Shown piece after piece: positions 27,173-39,041 of a DNA stretch of 64,000 bases. Positions within the stretch are counted from its first letter, which is position 1. Every line of letters starts with the position of its first letter. The notes under the pieces were generated by a model. That model saw only the letters and a program-made list of their open reading frames with translations, did no database searches and had not been told where the DNA came from. The DNA is taken from positions 3,148,525-3,212,524 of the forward strand of contig VXAU01001099.1 in assembly GCA_013399695.1 (NCBI GenBank). The letters run 5' to 3'. Origin of the DNA: Formicarius rufipectus. Its lineage: Eukaryota; Chordata; Aves; Passeriformes; Formicariidae. The translations under genes and the position numbers were made by a program.

Positions 27173-29950
27173 AACAATCCTTACAATAAAACTACATGCC
27201 ATACTGCTTTGAGCGAGCTGATTTTTGTCCCCTTATAAAGAAAAAAGGTAACAGAACAATAACAAAGAACCTCAGAATTAACAACACTCATACCTGGACA
27301 CAGCCCTTTCCAAGGCACAACAGGGATAGTGCAATACTCCATGTTTTGTCTCCTGGACTAAATCGTAAGAACCCAACCCAAAATAGTGGCAGTTCAGCCT
27401 CACAGTATTCAGTCTATAATAGGTAAGTCCATCATTTAAGACTGACTCTGCAATCTCAGTGTGACTTGTTACTTACACACCTGCTGCACAATGAACACCC
27501 ATGAATTTCACCCCTGGAGAACTGATCTGAGTTGCCTCCACCATTGTCTGCAGATAATTAAATTTCCCTTTTTCAGTTTTACACCAGCAATGATCTGGTG
27601 GGTATGATCTGCAGCAAGTCAAATCCACTTTCAGACTTCACACTGAACTGCACCTAACTCTGGACCTCAGCAGCACCCCAGTGCAGTGGAACATCTTCAC
27701 ATTATGATCACTGACTCCTTATTCCTCACCACATCTCCACCCTCCTGGGGCTGGTCTGCACTTGCTGCTGCAGCTCTTGCCATGAAGGCAGTGAGCAACA
27801 CTTAAGAGACCTGACAAACCTGGAGTCCAGTGCCTGGCTTTCCAATAAGAGACCCTTGGTAAAATCATCCATACCTCCCAATAAAAAATGAACTAAGAAA
27901 TGCTAATCTAATAATTCCAGGCATACAGATAAATGAAATGTGAAAAGGCATTAGAATGCATTCTAAATCCATTATTTTATAAGATGGATCAATATATGTC
28001 TCTAGGCTGGAAACAAATGAGTTCTCAAAGAAAGTTAAATTCAGGAAAAATGTTTGATTTTCTTACTACAGAAAACAGTGATGACAATTCATTGGAAGAC
28101 ATTTATATCAATAGCAATCCAAAGCTAGGACTTCATCATGCTCTCCCTAAAATCAGTACAGTAAGAAGAGGGTAAGGCTAGTGCCGTCAGCCTTCTAAGT
28201 GACTTTGCAATCATATAGCATTGACCTTAATTTCCAAGCATTCATCAGCACATTGAAGTGATGCAACCACGAAGTAAAACAATTACAGCTTCGATCCTGC
28301 ATCTTTTAGACAGGCAAGTAACCTGGCAATTAACAAGGAACCACCTGAATAAGGTCTACCGGCTAACACCCAAAATTCCGAGATCCCAGTGGGCAGAGCA
28401 CACACCAGCGCTCGAGGCAGGGAGGCAGCAGCGGCTCCGTGGCACTGTTTGATGCTGCCCCCTTTTGCCGAACAGCAAGGCAACAGCCCCGGTTGCACAC
28501 TGAAACTTTGCCTGGCATCTATTTGTTTTCAAGAAGATATATTCATGCAGATGGTCTTATTTAACCCTCGTATGTCTGCTCACATGATTATTCATCCTGA
28601 CTGAAATAGAATTCTATTGTTCAAGCCATGTTTAATATCACAGAGTGAGCCTGCTCTCCAGGAACTTTCCCTCTAACAGGGCCCTATCACATCTCAGCCC
28701 AAGTCAAGCAGGAATTTTACAACTGACTCCAAGGTAAGAAGCAAAGAGTTTAGTCAGGGTGTACGTTCCCCAGGTCATCTGTCTGTCTGGAGAATGAAGG
28801 GCAATCATATTTGACGACCAAAGCCATTTCTTCTGAGCCCTCGTTTCACGTTACTTCAAAGCAACTAAAATTCTGTGGCACCACTTGTATCAAGTTTCTG
28901 TTGGGCTACACACATTCCTACTGAATCCATCCCCATGCTGTCTTTCCCAGTCAATGTGAATTGATTGAGGCCACCTTGTTAAAAGTCATTTTCTACATAG
29001 ACCATCATCCCCTACATCTCTGTTCAAGCCTTTTGTTGCCTGGCGTAGCGCTTTTTCACTCACTGGAGTTTGCACATTTTCTCCTCCCTGGTTGCCCCAG
29101 CTCTTTGCAGGAAAGGAGGGAGGTCACCAAGGGCAGCCACTGCCAATTCCATCAGCCTAACAGGCTAGGGGGATGAACAAAGCAAATATCTATATTCTGA
29201 ATGGTGGGATCTCTCTCCCTCCCATGACTTTCAGGATTAACATGTCCCTGGCAGGAGAGGACAAAAACTTAGCCTCTTTGAGGAAAGAAAGCAAGATAGA
29301 GAGAAAAACAGGAAAACTTGCCTTCACTTTACCGAAAGCACAAGCAGCATAACATAAAATGCAGAGATCCTCTATTACAGTCTGCCTGGTGCAGAGCCTA
29401 CTTATCATCCAATCCAATCTGAGCAGAAAAGTTTTAATTCAACTGGAGAAAAAAATGAAAGATATGGATGACTCAAGTGGCTGTTTACAAATGAAATCTC
29501 TGTTAAAAATCTGGTTAAATATCAGCAGGATTTTTCTTTTCCATTGTCACCTTCTCTGCAGTTATGACCAGTTCTCTCTCTTGGGTGCTTACAAATCACA
29601 TGTATAATCAAGACAGCACTTTTCTATATGAGTAGCTTGTTCCAGCTACTCTCTCCCCCTTGCCTTCACTCACCCAGAATCTTTACTGATCTCAACAAGC
29701 AGTAAGAATCAAAGCCCATTATAACTTTTAGCTTAGTTGGTTTCTATTTTGTGCATAGTGCAATTGGCTTGGGGTCTCAGCCTACCGCTGAACCCATCCA
29801 GAGGCAAAGAAAGCTAACCTCTTGCAGCTCAGACTATAATTTAGGAAATGAAGTATTTTCTGTAATGAGAGAGAACACTTACACATCAACAAAAAAAATA
29901 ACTTTACTATGATCCCAAGCCGATGTATCCATACATAAATAGTTCAAGGG
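27173..29950. other. Non-coding DNA, nothing recognised
   Basis: AT-rich. Open stretches stay at or below 82 codons, with no recognisable domain. A small GC-richer patch around 28380-28480 is too short for a CpG island. Confidence 0.5.
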
Positions 29951-30008
29951 AAAAAAAAAAAAAAAAAAAAACAAAAAACAAAAAAACAAAAACCCAAAAC
30001 AAAAACCC
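29951..30008 (+). repeat. Poly(A) and A/C-rich tract
   Basis: 21 A, then A-runs broken by C and CCC. It lies about 750 bp left of the first CpG island and could mark its outer flank. No processed gene copy precedes it. Confidence 0.9.
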
Positions 30009-30718
30009 AGGACCTGGCATCTACCAGGTTTGGAGACCTCTTTTAAGGACAGGAAATAATCTAAGAGTCTAAACCAAGCCAAGAAAGGGCAGTGAACCTT
30101 TAGGACAGAAATACTCCTCCTATACTTACGCTCCACCTAAAAGCCTATGAACAGACAGGTTCAGGACCGACTTGGCAAGCACACCTTTTGTTTGTTTCCT
30201 CTGAGGCGTAACAGTAAGCGTGCTCCTGGGCAGCGCAGGGGAGCAGATGGTAATGCTGGAAAACACAGGTCTCCAACTTTCGGTGTGGGTGTTGGAGCTG
30301 GATCGACAAAGGTTGTTTCTGGAAATCCTTACCCCCACACACACTCCCCGTAAGTTTCTAACAATGCACAGAGCTAAGGAGCTGCACAAGGCTCTCTGCT
30401 TCCCTCTCCCTCTCCCCTTCGCTTTTGATCTCCATCAGGACGTGAGATGAAATTTAATGGGCCACCCCTACCACAAAGACAAATTACCATCTGAAAAAAA
30501 AAATCATTAATATCCCTCCGTCTAGGCTATCCGGCTTCCCACCACTGCACCCCTTCGCTCCCGCCACAGCCCCCATCAGCGGGTTTAGGAAGAGATGGGG
30601 AGCTGGCGGAGAGAGAAAGAGAGGAAAAAGCCACCTCCACCGCCACCTCCGAGCTAGCGTGCTCTCCAGCGCTGCCGGACTGTGAATACAGTGACAAAAA
30701 AACACCCCAGAACACAAA
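30009..30718. promoter_or_regulatory. Left shoulder of CpG island 1
   Basis: GC content rises from left to right. Three splice-donor-like sites stand out: CCCC|GTAAGTTTC on + (GT at 30350-30351), AGC|GTAAGTATA on minus (GT at 30128-30129) and GGG|GTAAGG on minus (about 30331). These could belong to first exons of transcripts leaving the island, but GTAAGT-type words are common by chance and no acceptor or coding frame supports an exon. Confidence 0.3.
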
Positions 30719-30764
30719 NNNNNNNNNNNNNNNNNNNNNNNNNNNNNNNNNNNNNNNNNNNNNN
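30719..30764. other. Assembly gap (46 N)
   Basis: 46 consecutive N inside the left part of CpG island 1, flanked by A-rich sequence on both sides. The true missing sequence and its length are unknown. Reading frames that pass through it are not meaningful. Confidence 0.99.
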
Positions 30765-31330
30765 GCAAAAAAAAAAGCCCCTCTGTCTCCCCAGTCCGCG
30801 GCGGGCAGGGGAACTGCGCACCGAGCGCCGGGCACGAACACACCCCCGCACCCCTCAGGATGCCCCCGGGCCCCCATCAGCGGAGGCGTGCAGCAGCCCG
30901 GGGGTCCCCACCGCCCCGGATTCCCTTCCCAGCGCCGCCCGCTCGCCTCGACCCCGCCAAGTTGGGAAGTTTGTGCGCCCCCCGGCCCGGCCCGCCGCCC
31001 GCCCCTCGGCTGCGCTTACGGGGCTCCCGGTGCGGGGCTCCCGGTGCGGGGCTCACCGGCACATCGTGCTCCGGCTGCCGCAGGGCTCGGCTCGGCAGAG
31101 CTGGGCTGGGCTCGGCGCGGCTGGGCTCGGCTCGGGGCGAGCAGGGGAGCGGAGCGGCGGCTCTGGCCAGCCCGGCGCTCAGGGAGTGCCGCCTCGGGCC
31201 ATGCGAGCGGCGGCGGGCAGCGTCCCCGCGGCGCGGACAGAGTTGGGACCCAAGTCCTCCCGTGCGCTCCGCTGTCTCTTCCAGGAGGCTCCTATCAGCA
31301 CGGCTCCAACTCTTCCCATCGGAGACCGAG

Positions 31331-31369
31331 GGGAGGAGGAGGAGGAGGAGGAGGCGGAGGAGGAGGAGG
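31331..31369 (+). repeat. (GGA)n polypurine tract
   Basis: About 13 GGA/GGC triplets on the + strand, with one GGC interruption, continuing into a G/A-rich stretch to about 31390. On the minus strand it reads CTC/TCC, a motif common in GC-rich 5' leaders. It can form triplex or G-quadruplex-like structures. Confidence 0.85.
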
Positions 31370-31832
31370 TAGGGAAGGAGGAGGGAGCTAGGGGCTGGCA
31401 GCCCCAACTCGCACTGATGTCAACTAATATATTCAAAGTTCAACAGGGCATTTCTTAGCAGGAGAATCGCCCTCCCCGCTGCTCGCAGCCGGCCTCCCCG
31501 GGCTGGCGGCGGGTCTCTCGGAGCGCGGTGGAGCTCCGCGGCCGGAGCCCTACGGAGAGGGGGTCGGCGGGGCTGGCCCGGAGGGGAGGAGGTCGAGGAT
31601 GGGGGATGGTGCACTTTTTAGGCGGGCAGGTTCAAGTTCCGCCGGCGTGGAGAGGGCTGAGGGTGGAGGAGAGGCACTAGCCGAGAGCGAGAATACGAAC
31701 CAGCGGTGGAGTGGTGTTTGTGTTTAAATCCAGCCTCTTCCTTCCCTGATGGAAGGGGCAGGGCCGGCTGCGTTGCTGTGGCTGTGGCTGGGATGGGCGC
31801 AGGGAAGGTGCTGCTCTGGGACTCGGAGCGGG

Positions 31833-32060
31833 GTGCTGAGGGCACTCCGGGCTGAGGGCTGAGGGCTCCGGGGTGCGGGCTGAGGGCTCCGGGCTGAGGG
31901 CTCCGAGCTCCGGGCTGAGGGCTGCGGGATGCGGGCTGAGAGCTGCGGGACGCTGGCTGAGGGCTCCGGAATGTGGGATGCAGACTCCGGGCTGAGGGCT
32001 CCGGGATGCAGGCTGAGCGGGCTGAGGGCTCCGGGCTGAGGGCTCCGAGCTCCGGGCTGC
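31833..32060. repeat. GC-rich minisatellite in CpG island 1
   Basis: Tandem, irregular units built from GGGCTGAGGGCTCCGGGATG-like words (about 14-22 bases, with GGCTCCGGGCTGAG and GAGCTCCGGGCTG variants). On the minus strand the units keep all three frames open and would give Pro/Ser/Gln-rich repeats. That is a composition effect and no coding call is made. Confidence 0.8.
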
Positions 32061-32519
32061 CGTGCCTGGACACGCCGCCGAGCCGCGGCTTTCAAGGAGC
32101 CCGGAGCGGAGCGCGGTCCTGCCCGTGACTGCGCCCCTCACCCGGGCCCGGGGCTATGGCCACGTCTCCCCGTGTCGATGACCGCTTGCTCGCCCAGGGC
32201 AAGGCAGGAACAGGGTCGAGATGGACCTGGGAGGGAAGCGGCGGTTTTCTCTCGCCGAAGCGCGGACAGCGGCGCAAAACCCGCGTTCGCGGCGCGGAGC
32301 GCACGGGAGAAGCAGCGCCGCCCCTCCGCGCCCCCCCCCCTGCCCCGGGGGGATCGCTGCGAGGCCGGAGGGGCTGCATCAGGCGTGTTTTTGCGGGTGG
32401 CTGATGTGCCGCGCTGTCCCCGCGGTGATGCACAGCGCCTGTACGCCGTCAGCGGCAAGCGCAAAAAGCCATAGGATGGTCTCCGCTGATGGACAGGCAG
32501 CCCGGCAGTCAAAGGATAA

Positions 32520-33000
32520 AAACACATCTGGGCTGGGCTGGTGACATTTAAAAATCGCCAGATAAGAGCCTCGGTTATTTATCAGCTGAATCCCCAGACA
32601 GAATAGCCTGCACTGATGCCGTTGCATATGTATGTGTGCCTACATAATGAGACTGGGATTTTTAACTTCTGTAAACTGATCCTGTCATTCATGTTGACAG
32701 TATGTTATAGCTATATAAAAACAGTGTAATTGTATGATGGCTCATCAATGCCATGACAGCCAATTGTGCTGGCAGTGGGTGTGCTCCCAATTCATGCGTC
32801 AGAGAAGTAACAGTATAGATCCACCGAGATGATCATTATACAATATGTAATTATTTGCCTGCTCTTAATTTCTCAGTTCTTCCTTAATCAAGGAACTATA
32901 TCACTACATCTGCTCATGGAGTAATGCATTTTTTGATCTGCCTTGTATAAAACATTTATGTGCATAACATTTTTTTATCTGCTTTCCATTTTAAAATTCA
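32520..33000. promoter_or_regulatory. Candidate conserved regulatory element beside CpG island 1
   Basis: AT-rich, repeat-free sequence starting abruptly at the island edge. It holds an inverted pair CTGTCA (32682-32687) / TGACAG (32695-32700) and a third TGACAG (32754-32759), which are TALE-homeodomain-type (MEIS/PKNOX/TGIF) sites. It also has TAATTATTTGC and several ATCA/TAAT words. Motif density is suggestive only; conservation could not be tested. Confidence 0.3.
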
Positions 33001-36000
33001 CACTGGAAAGTGCACGACAGGTAATGGATACAAAATAACTGCAATGTGGTTGTATATTCTGTTCAAAAGTCAAACTCTGGGATAAGGCTTGGGTCAGACA
33101 TAGTCTGGAAGGTGCTATGCAAACTGCCCCTCACACAGTGGCATGGCATCTGTACCTTTTTTTCATCCCCATCTCTCCTGGAACTGAAAAAACCCTACCC
33201 CCTAGATGAGTTTTCTGGGATAGTATCCTCTTAGAGTATTGTCTTAATTTACATGTGAATAGTAAAGAACTACTTCTTCATTTCCTTAATATACAGGATG
33301 ATATCTTTCAATTTAGTGAATTGAATTTTAAATAATGATGCCCTATAGTCTAAGTGGTCAGAGCAGAACACAGTGAAGGGCTGTACTCTGTGCTGGGACA
33401 TTATTTACCTTCTTTTTCAGTTTTCCTTTCTTTTTCAGTAGAGTCGGTAATTTGGTTATCTAAGCCTCAGGGATAAGACACCTCACCAAATGCCACAAGT
33501 ACATAGAATTTCTAGAAGAAATCTCAGCCCTTCTTTATCCTAAGACTTCCAGATGAGGCCCTGAGTGTAGAAAAATAAACAACATAAGACCATACAAACT
33601 ATTTTCCCCCCAGTGTCTTTCAGCATTTAAAGATTAAATGGATAGCATTGTTTTATTAAAGATTGTTTGTCCTAAAATCTTCTAGCATTTTCCTGCTATT
33701 ATTTTGCTGTTTTCCCCTTAAAACAGTAGGGAGTAGTTCTGTTGGTCAGGCATGTGTACGCATTGCTCAAAGACTCACAAATAAAACGTGCACATGAATT
33801 AAAGTTTTGTAATATTTCCATGGATAGTCAGGTCCTGACACTTTAATGCCATTACACAGCATGATGTCTTCAAAATCACTGGCCAGACAGGGAAACTACT
33901 CAAATCCTTTTAATAAAGGGATTGTGACACAAAGCAGTACGGTTTCGATTCTTGAAAAGAAGACAAATGTCATGGGAAAAGTCAGGGTATTGCATGTGAA
34001 GTGATCTATATCAAACAATTTGTTTCCACTTTCCAAATCAGAGGCCTCTCTAGGGAAGAGGATGTACCGGGTTCCTGTTCTGGGCTTGGCAGAGTCCGAC
34101 CTCGTTGCTTGCAGAGGTGTTGAACTGCATCCCTGTCCAGAGCCACTGCTACTGGAGAAACGCCTTTTCCGCAGCAGGGAGAGACGCGGAGACTCCTCCG
34201 GGCGGCTGCTGGCCAGCGCTAAGCGCGGTTTGTGGCAGGAAAGTCCTATCCCCCCACTCGGCACGGCTCTCACCGCTAGGTGCTGCTGGTGCCTCCCGGA
34301 GCACACGCCGCTCCCTCCACACGGAGCCTCCCGACCGGCAGGGCTCGGGACTCAGAGGGATGGGAGCACTTTGGGCTGTAGGGCAGAAGGCGGCAGGATA
34401 ACAGGTGTTGCTGGGGACAAGGACCAGCAAGTGTAGATCAGAGCTATGGGGTGTAGGAAGAAACCAAACCGAGGTTTTCTGTGAATTGGGCCATCCAAAG
34501 ACAGTCCCCCACATCGCAGCCAGCACTGGGCTTTGCAGCCTAGCTGGAGCAGGCTGTGTTAGCCTATGCTTGCACGCAGCAGGTCAGTGTGGGGCTGAAC
34601 TGACTCTGCAGACCTACTTGAGCTGGAGCTGCTCTGGGAGCTCAGGTAAACCTTCCTGGTAGATGTTCTAGGGGATGGTCAGGAGGAAAATCAACCCTGG
34701 CCTCCTCGACTGGAGGCTAGGCAAGAACATTCACCCACACTTGTTCTCTGAACCACAAATCCACATTAGTAGCAGTTTCATTGGAAAAGTAATTTTACGG
34801 TAGATGTACAGACCATTTCACATAAAATGAGAGAAGGGCAAAATGCATATGACAGAGGCAAAAATGTTGAATTCCGCTGAAATTTAGAACTGGCCACATA
34901 TGTTCAGCCAATCTAGCCTACTAGGGAGCAGAGTATCTTTATGCATATGCAAGTGACTGACCCAAATGGAGCTTAAACTGCTCTTCTAGATGGTACAGTT
35001 TTCTCAAAAGGGGAAAAATGCATTTCTAAATAAAGGAAATACTCAGAAGCAATGGCATACAGCAATAGTTATAGTAAGCATTATCCTGAGTACTGAGATC
35101 TACATCTGAAGCCAAATGGCAATTAGCCATAAAATATTTAGGTATATGGGTTTTTTTTTCCTTGAATTTAAAATAGGTTGCTAAGTAATAACAGTTGTGC
35201 TTTCTGGGCTCAGTCTGGTGGCAAAAGTAACATTTTAATTTATACTGAAGAGAAGTCAAATTTAAATCCATGACACAAACCAAAAGTCATATGACCTGCA
35301 AGCAAGAGAATACAAATGAGCTCCCTGGAGAAAAGAGGCTGTGATGAAACAAATAGAATAATATAGTGGGATGACTTGACAGTGTCACTGGAGTGACTGT
35401 ATTTAACTTCTTTGGAAAGAAATTAAATGAGCATAAATTGGAACAACTGTTTTGTTTTCAGAGAATGATATCCGAAGCCTACAGACAAGTGCTATACAGT
35501 TTTTTTCTCCCCCTTGAAGCCAGGTAGTATAAATTGCCAATTTTCATATGTCACTCGACATGACAAAGTCAGCAAATGTCACCATACTTCCCAGAGGCAG
35601 GTCTGAGTATTCCAACTGAGTCTCATAGAAGTAGAAAGTTCCCTCTTTGCAGAAAAAGACTCATGAAACATAAAAGTTGTGCTAACTACATGATATACTG
35701 GGAGGGAATGTTAAACTGAGACACTTGTCATTGCCCAGTAAGCATCCACACTGAGGTAAGACATACATCACCAAGCAGTCACCTATTTGCTGGCAAATAA
35801 ACAGAACAGTGAAAAATTAGTTTTTAACAACACCATTAGGAGGTTTAATACTATATCAGAAATTGCTTTCCCCTTCCTCTAACTCAAGCTCTGAGCCCAG
35901 TGACTGCATTTATTGGATATTACTTCTACCTTGAGACTGGAAGTATAAAACCTAGCACTGAACACCTTTATGGTGCTCCTAGACACATATTACCTGAGGG

Positions 36001-38359
36001 ACCGAAAACTTCCTTGGTAAATACAAGTGGAATTTTCCCCTCCCCTGGGAAGTATAAGTACCTTTACAATTAGCCTTAAGCTTTAATTTAAAGACATGTT
36101 GTTTGGCATATCAGACATGGCACTAAACACTCTACAAGAACCACACTTGAACGGAAAGTGAATTCAGGACTGTTGACAGCTTATCTGTTGACTTCATACC
36201 CCACCTGAGGCAATTCAGCTGAAAGATGAGCTGAACACTGCAAGTTCCCATTACAACCTTTGCAGTATCTTGCCCTATTCTAATTTTCTTTTAAACAGCT
36301 ACATTGGAAAGCTCTGCAGGGTAGATCTTTTCTACACTTATATAACAAACTGATATGTTCAGCAAGCTGTGCTCTACTGAAAAGTTTAGGTCTAAATGAA
36401 AAGGAAAAGTATAAACTTCCCTTCCTCCATTCGCTTACATGATGAACAATGTCTTGATAATACAACTTGCAATGTCTGGTCTGGAAAATGCAATTCTCAA
36501 TGTAGTGGGAATTGGAACATGATGGTAAAACTGAATATCTGTTTCACAGATTGCAATTCTTTTGTAGTATTTGAAGCTCATGACCTAGAAAGTCATTCTG
36601 AGGACTTCAGAAGTTCCTAGCACTCAGTTAATATTGTGTCATTCCATACTTGCATGTTTTTGATTAATTATCTAAAAAACATACTGTACCTACTCAATCA
36701 GTGATACTTAGATGCTTATATTTCAAATCAAAGCAAATCAACTTTCAAATCTCACCCATTTTGGCTGCAGGGTTGTCTAAACTAAAAGGGCAGGAGAAAA
36801 AATATTTTAAAATGAAACTTTTTTAGTCTTCTCAATCAAAATATGAAGTACTTTCAAACACTTATTTTCATATTTAAGCAAAGGCCAATTAGGTTCAATT
36901 TCAGCCATCCATTTTGCAGATTTGTAGACAACTACTGAAAGTCAGGGCTTAGAAAAGAAACCGTGTTGTAGCTTCACCTGTGATGGTTGTGATTGAGTCA
37001 CAAAGTCTTTCATCTCTTAAGAGAGAGGACCATTGGAACTGATGCAGACAGATCCATGAGTTTTAAGAAAATGCAGTTTCAAATTTCTAGAGAGGGTAAC
37101 TACAATTTCACAGGTTGAGACCTTTCCCAACAACAAACCTGAAATGTAACCCTAAACCCAAAAGCTCTACTTTAGGGGACTGTAGCTTAGAACTGCATGT
37201 TGTATCCGTGTTCCCTCTTGAACTGCAGTGTCCCCCTTTGGCAATGCAGTGAAAGGCCCTGCAGTAGAGAAGAGCTGGAGGTCTCCCATAGGGAGCACAC
37301 TGCCATCCTCACTGTCTGATTCATTGAGGCAAAGTGGCTTCTCTCCCACACAAAGAGAAGGGTAGTGGAAACAGTTCTGTGACGAAAGAGAATCTTGGGG
37401 CATAGGTTGAGCTAGTAATATGTGAAATACAAAAATTCTTTGGTATTTTATCATTGCCAAACCTAATCACCAGGAAGAGGTTGGGCTGGATGCTTCTACA
37501 GCACATGGCCTGGTTTTGTTAAAGAAAAAAGTTGGAAGAGACAGGCACCTTTTTTCTAGCAGTACCTCAGCAAAGAGATTGTGGTGTACTGCAAACATTG
37601 CATTAACAGAAAGCTAAGCACATTGTCACGTATAGACCATACACAGCACTGCCTCCTGACAGAGAGTGCCTGCTTTCCTTCACTGGCACACCCAGGAATG
37701 TCAATAAAGAAAAGTGATTGCAGCTGAGTGGTTAGTACAAAGCTTTCTGCTTTGCATTTTCAGCAGTTAAAAACAGTATAACTTCACCTTCCTTTAGCTT
37801 GACCATCACAACATATAGAGGAGGCATCTCAAAGAAAAGGCACAAACAGCAAAGCAAGGAAGAGCTTCACAGTGCCTTCTGCAGGCACGCAGTGCAGCCA
37901 CACAGATCCCATGGTTGTAGCAGACAGGGTCAGTTATTGAGTCAGGTGTTGGGTCACAGGTATTGAGCAGTGTGCTGTTGTAATTATTCAACTCAGATAA
38001 TTCCAACCACTTCCTATACGTGTATATAATTACATATTACTGATTATCTATTTTCCATTTGTTTTACATGCAAAGTTGTTCATCAGAAATAGCTTTACTA
38101 GTTAAAAATTTATTTGAACCTGTGTAATCAAAATACAATATCTCTCTATATATTTTAATTAGCATAACATGTACTGCAAAGTATATTGTATACTCAATCT
38201 AGTCTAGTGGGCAAAAATAGTCCATGAATTCTGGTCAACAATTATCAAGAATTCTATTCCTGCCAGATAAGCTGAAAATTATCACTTGCTGACTAAGTCA
38301 ATATGTTACCCTGCTGCTATGCCATATGGCCCTGGATGCTGAGACACAACACAACCTCA
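33001..38359. other. Long stretch without recognisable gene
   Basis: AT-rich, largely repeat-free. Around 34020-34640 GC is locally higher, and 125-138-codon frames overlap on both strands (33896-34526). None resembles a known protein, and the mutual overlap argues for a composition effect. This patch could also be a small unannotated exon or weak CpG cluster. The rest shows nothing I can support. Confidence 0.45.
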
Positions 38360-39041
38360 TCAAGTGACACCCAGACTGGAGGAGTGGTTGATGCACTGGA
38401 GAGCAGGACTTCCATTTGGAAGGACCTCCACAAACCAGAGGAGCAAGCTAGGAGCAACCTCATGAGTTTCAACGAAGACAAATGCAAAGTTGTGTGTTGG
38501 GTCAGCAGTGCCCCATGTGCCAGGTCAGGCTGAGAGATGAGAGAACGGCCCCGTAGCTGGAGTTTGGGGACCTCAGAACAGCTACTGACAACCTGGAGAG
38601 ACTCCAGAGGAGGGTTGCTAAGGCAGTAAGGGGAGCAGAGCACTTGATGTACAAGGACAGGCAGGGCCAACTGGCTTGCTTAGCCTGGAGACAAGGAGGC
38701 CAAGAGGAGATGTAGCTACAGTCTTCCAATACCTTAATCCATTGGAGAAGACAGACATAGACTTTTCTCAGAGGTGCAGAGCAAAAGAACAAAAGGCAAC
38801 AGTCACGAGCTGTAACAAGGGACATACTGATTGGAAAGACTGAAATAAATCATTTCAGTGGGACTAGAACATCACTGACACAGGGGCCCAGAGAGGCTGT
38901 TCATTCTCCACCCTTGGAGGTTTTCAAAACTTGGCAAGGCTTGGAGCAACCTGATCTGATTTTGAAGCCAGACCTGCTTTGAGCAGAAGCCTGGAATACA
39001 GACCTCCAGGCATTCCTTCCAATCTAAATTTTTCTATGAAT
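38360..39041 (+). mobile_element. CR1 LINE, 5'-truncated and internally deleted
   Basis: It begins with wording of the late CR1 ORF2 (CCAGACTGGAGGAGTGGTTG; then CTCATGAGTTTCAACGA and AAATGCAAAGT). It loses several hundred bases of the usual element and resumes with CCTGGAGAGACTCCAGAGGA and TAGCCTGGAGACAAGGAGGC. It ends in the CR1 3' wording CATTCCTTCCAATCTAAA and TTTCTATGAATG. Translation shows MSFNEDKCKV (CR1 family: MxFNxxKCxV) with later frame breaks. CR1 is the dominant LINE of birds; this copy is old and inactive. Confidence 0.9.

Larger units (their letters stand above)
30780..32500. promoter_or_regulatory. CpG island 1, probable promoter
   Basis: About 1.7 kb of GC-rich, CpG-dense DNA in an otherwise AT-rich region. 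Vertebrate CpG islands of this size usually mark promoters, often with untranslated first exons. Inside it lie a GGA tract (31331), one AT-rich notch (about 31413-31450, containing AATATATT and next to TGATGTCA, a CRE-like word), and a minisatellite (31833-32060). On the minus strand, CCG|GTGAGC (GT at 31055-31056) could end a first exon starting near 31400. All three frames are open over long stretches because of base composition, so open frames carry no coding evidence here. Direction and gene identity are unknown. Confidence 0.65.

Noticed and set aside
26831..27202. 123-codon minus-strand frame with a hydrophobic start
   Set aside because: The hydrophobic residues come from the T/G-rich complement of the CAAA tract.
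30877..31407. Minus-strand 176-codon frame with a Leu-rich, signal-peptide-like start
   Set aside because: The Leu run is the translation of the GGA/CTC triplet tract. The rest is Arg/Ala/Gly-rich composition typical of a CpG island, with overlapping frames open on both strands.
30682..31458. 258-codon plus-strand frame
   Set aside because: It runs through the 46-N gap and the triplet tract; the continuous frame is an artefact of N translation and base composition.
31618..32141. Three overlapping minus-strand frames of 123-154 codons rich in Ser, Pro and Gln
   Set aside because: All three frames are open together because the minisatellite unit lacks stops on that strand. No frame is favoured and none matches a protein family.
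33896..34526. Overlapping 125-138-codon frames on both strands
   Set aside because: Mutual overlap on opposite strands in a locally GC-richer patch, with no homology recognised. Kept only as a note in the region entry.
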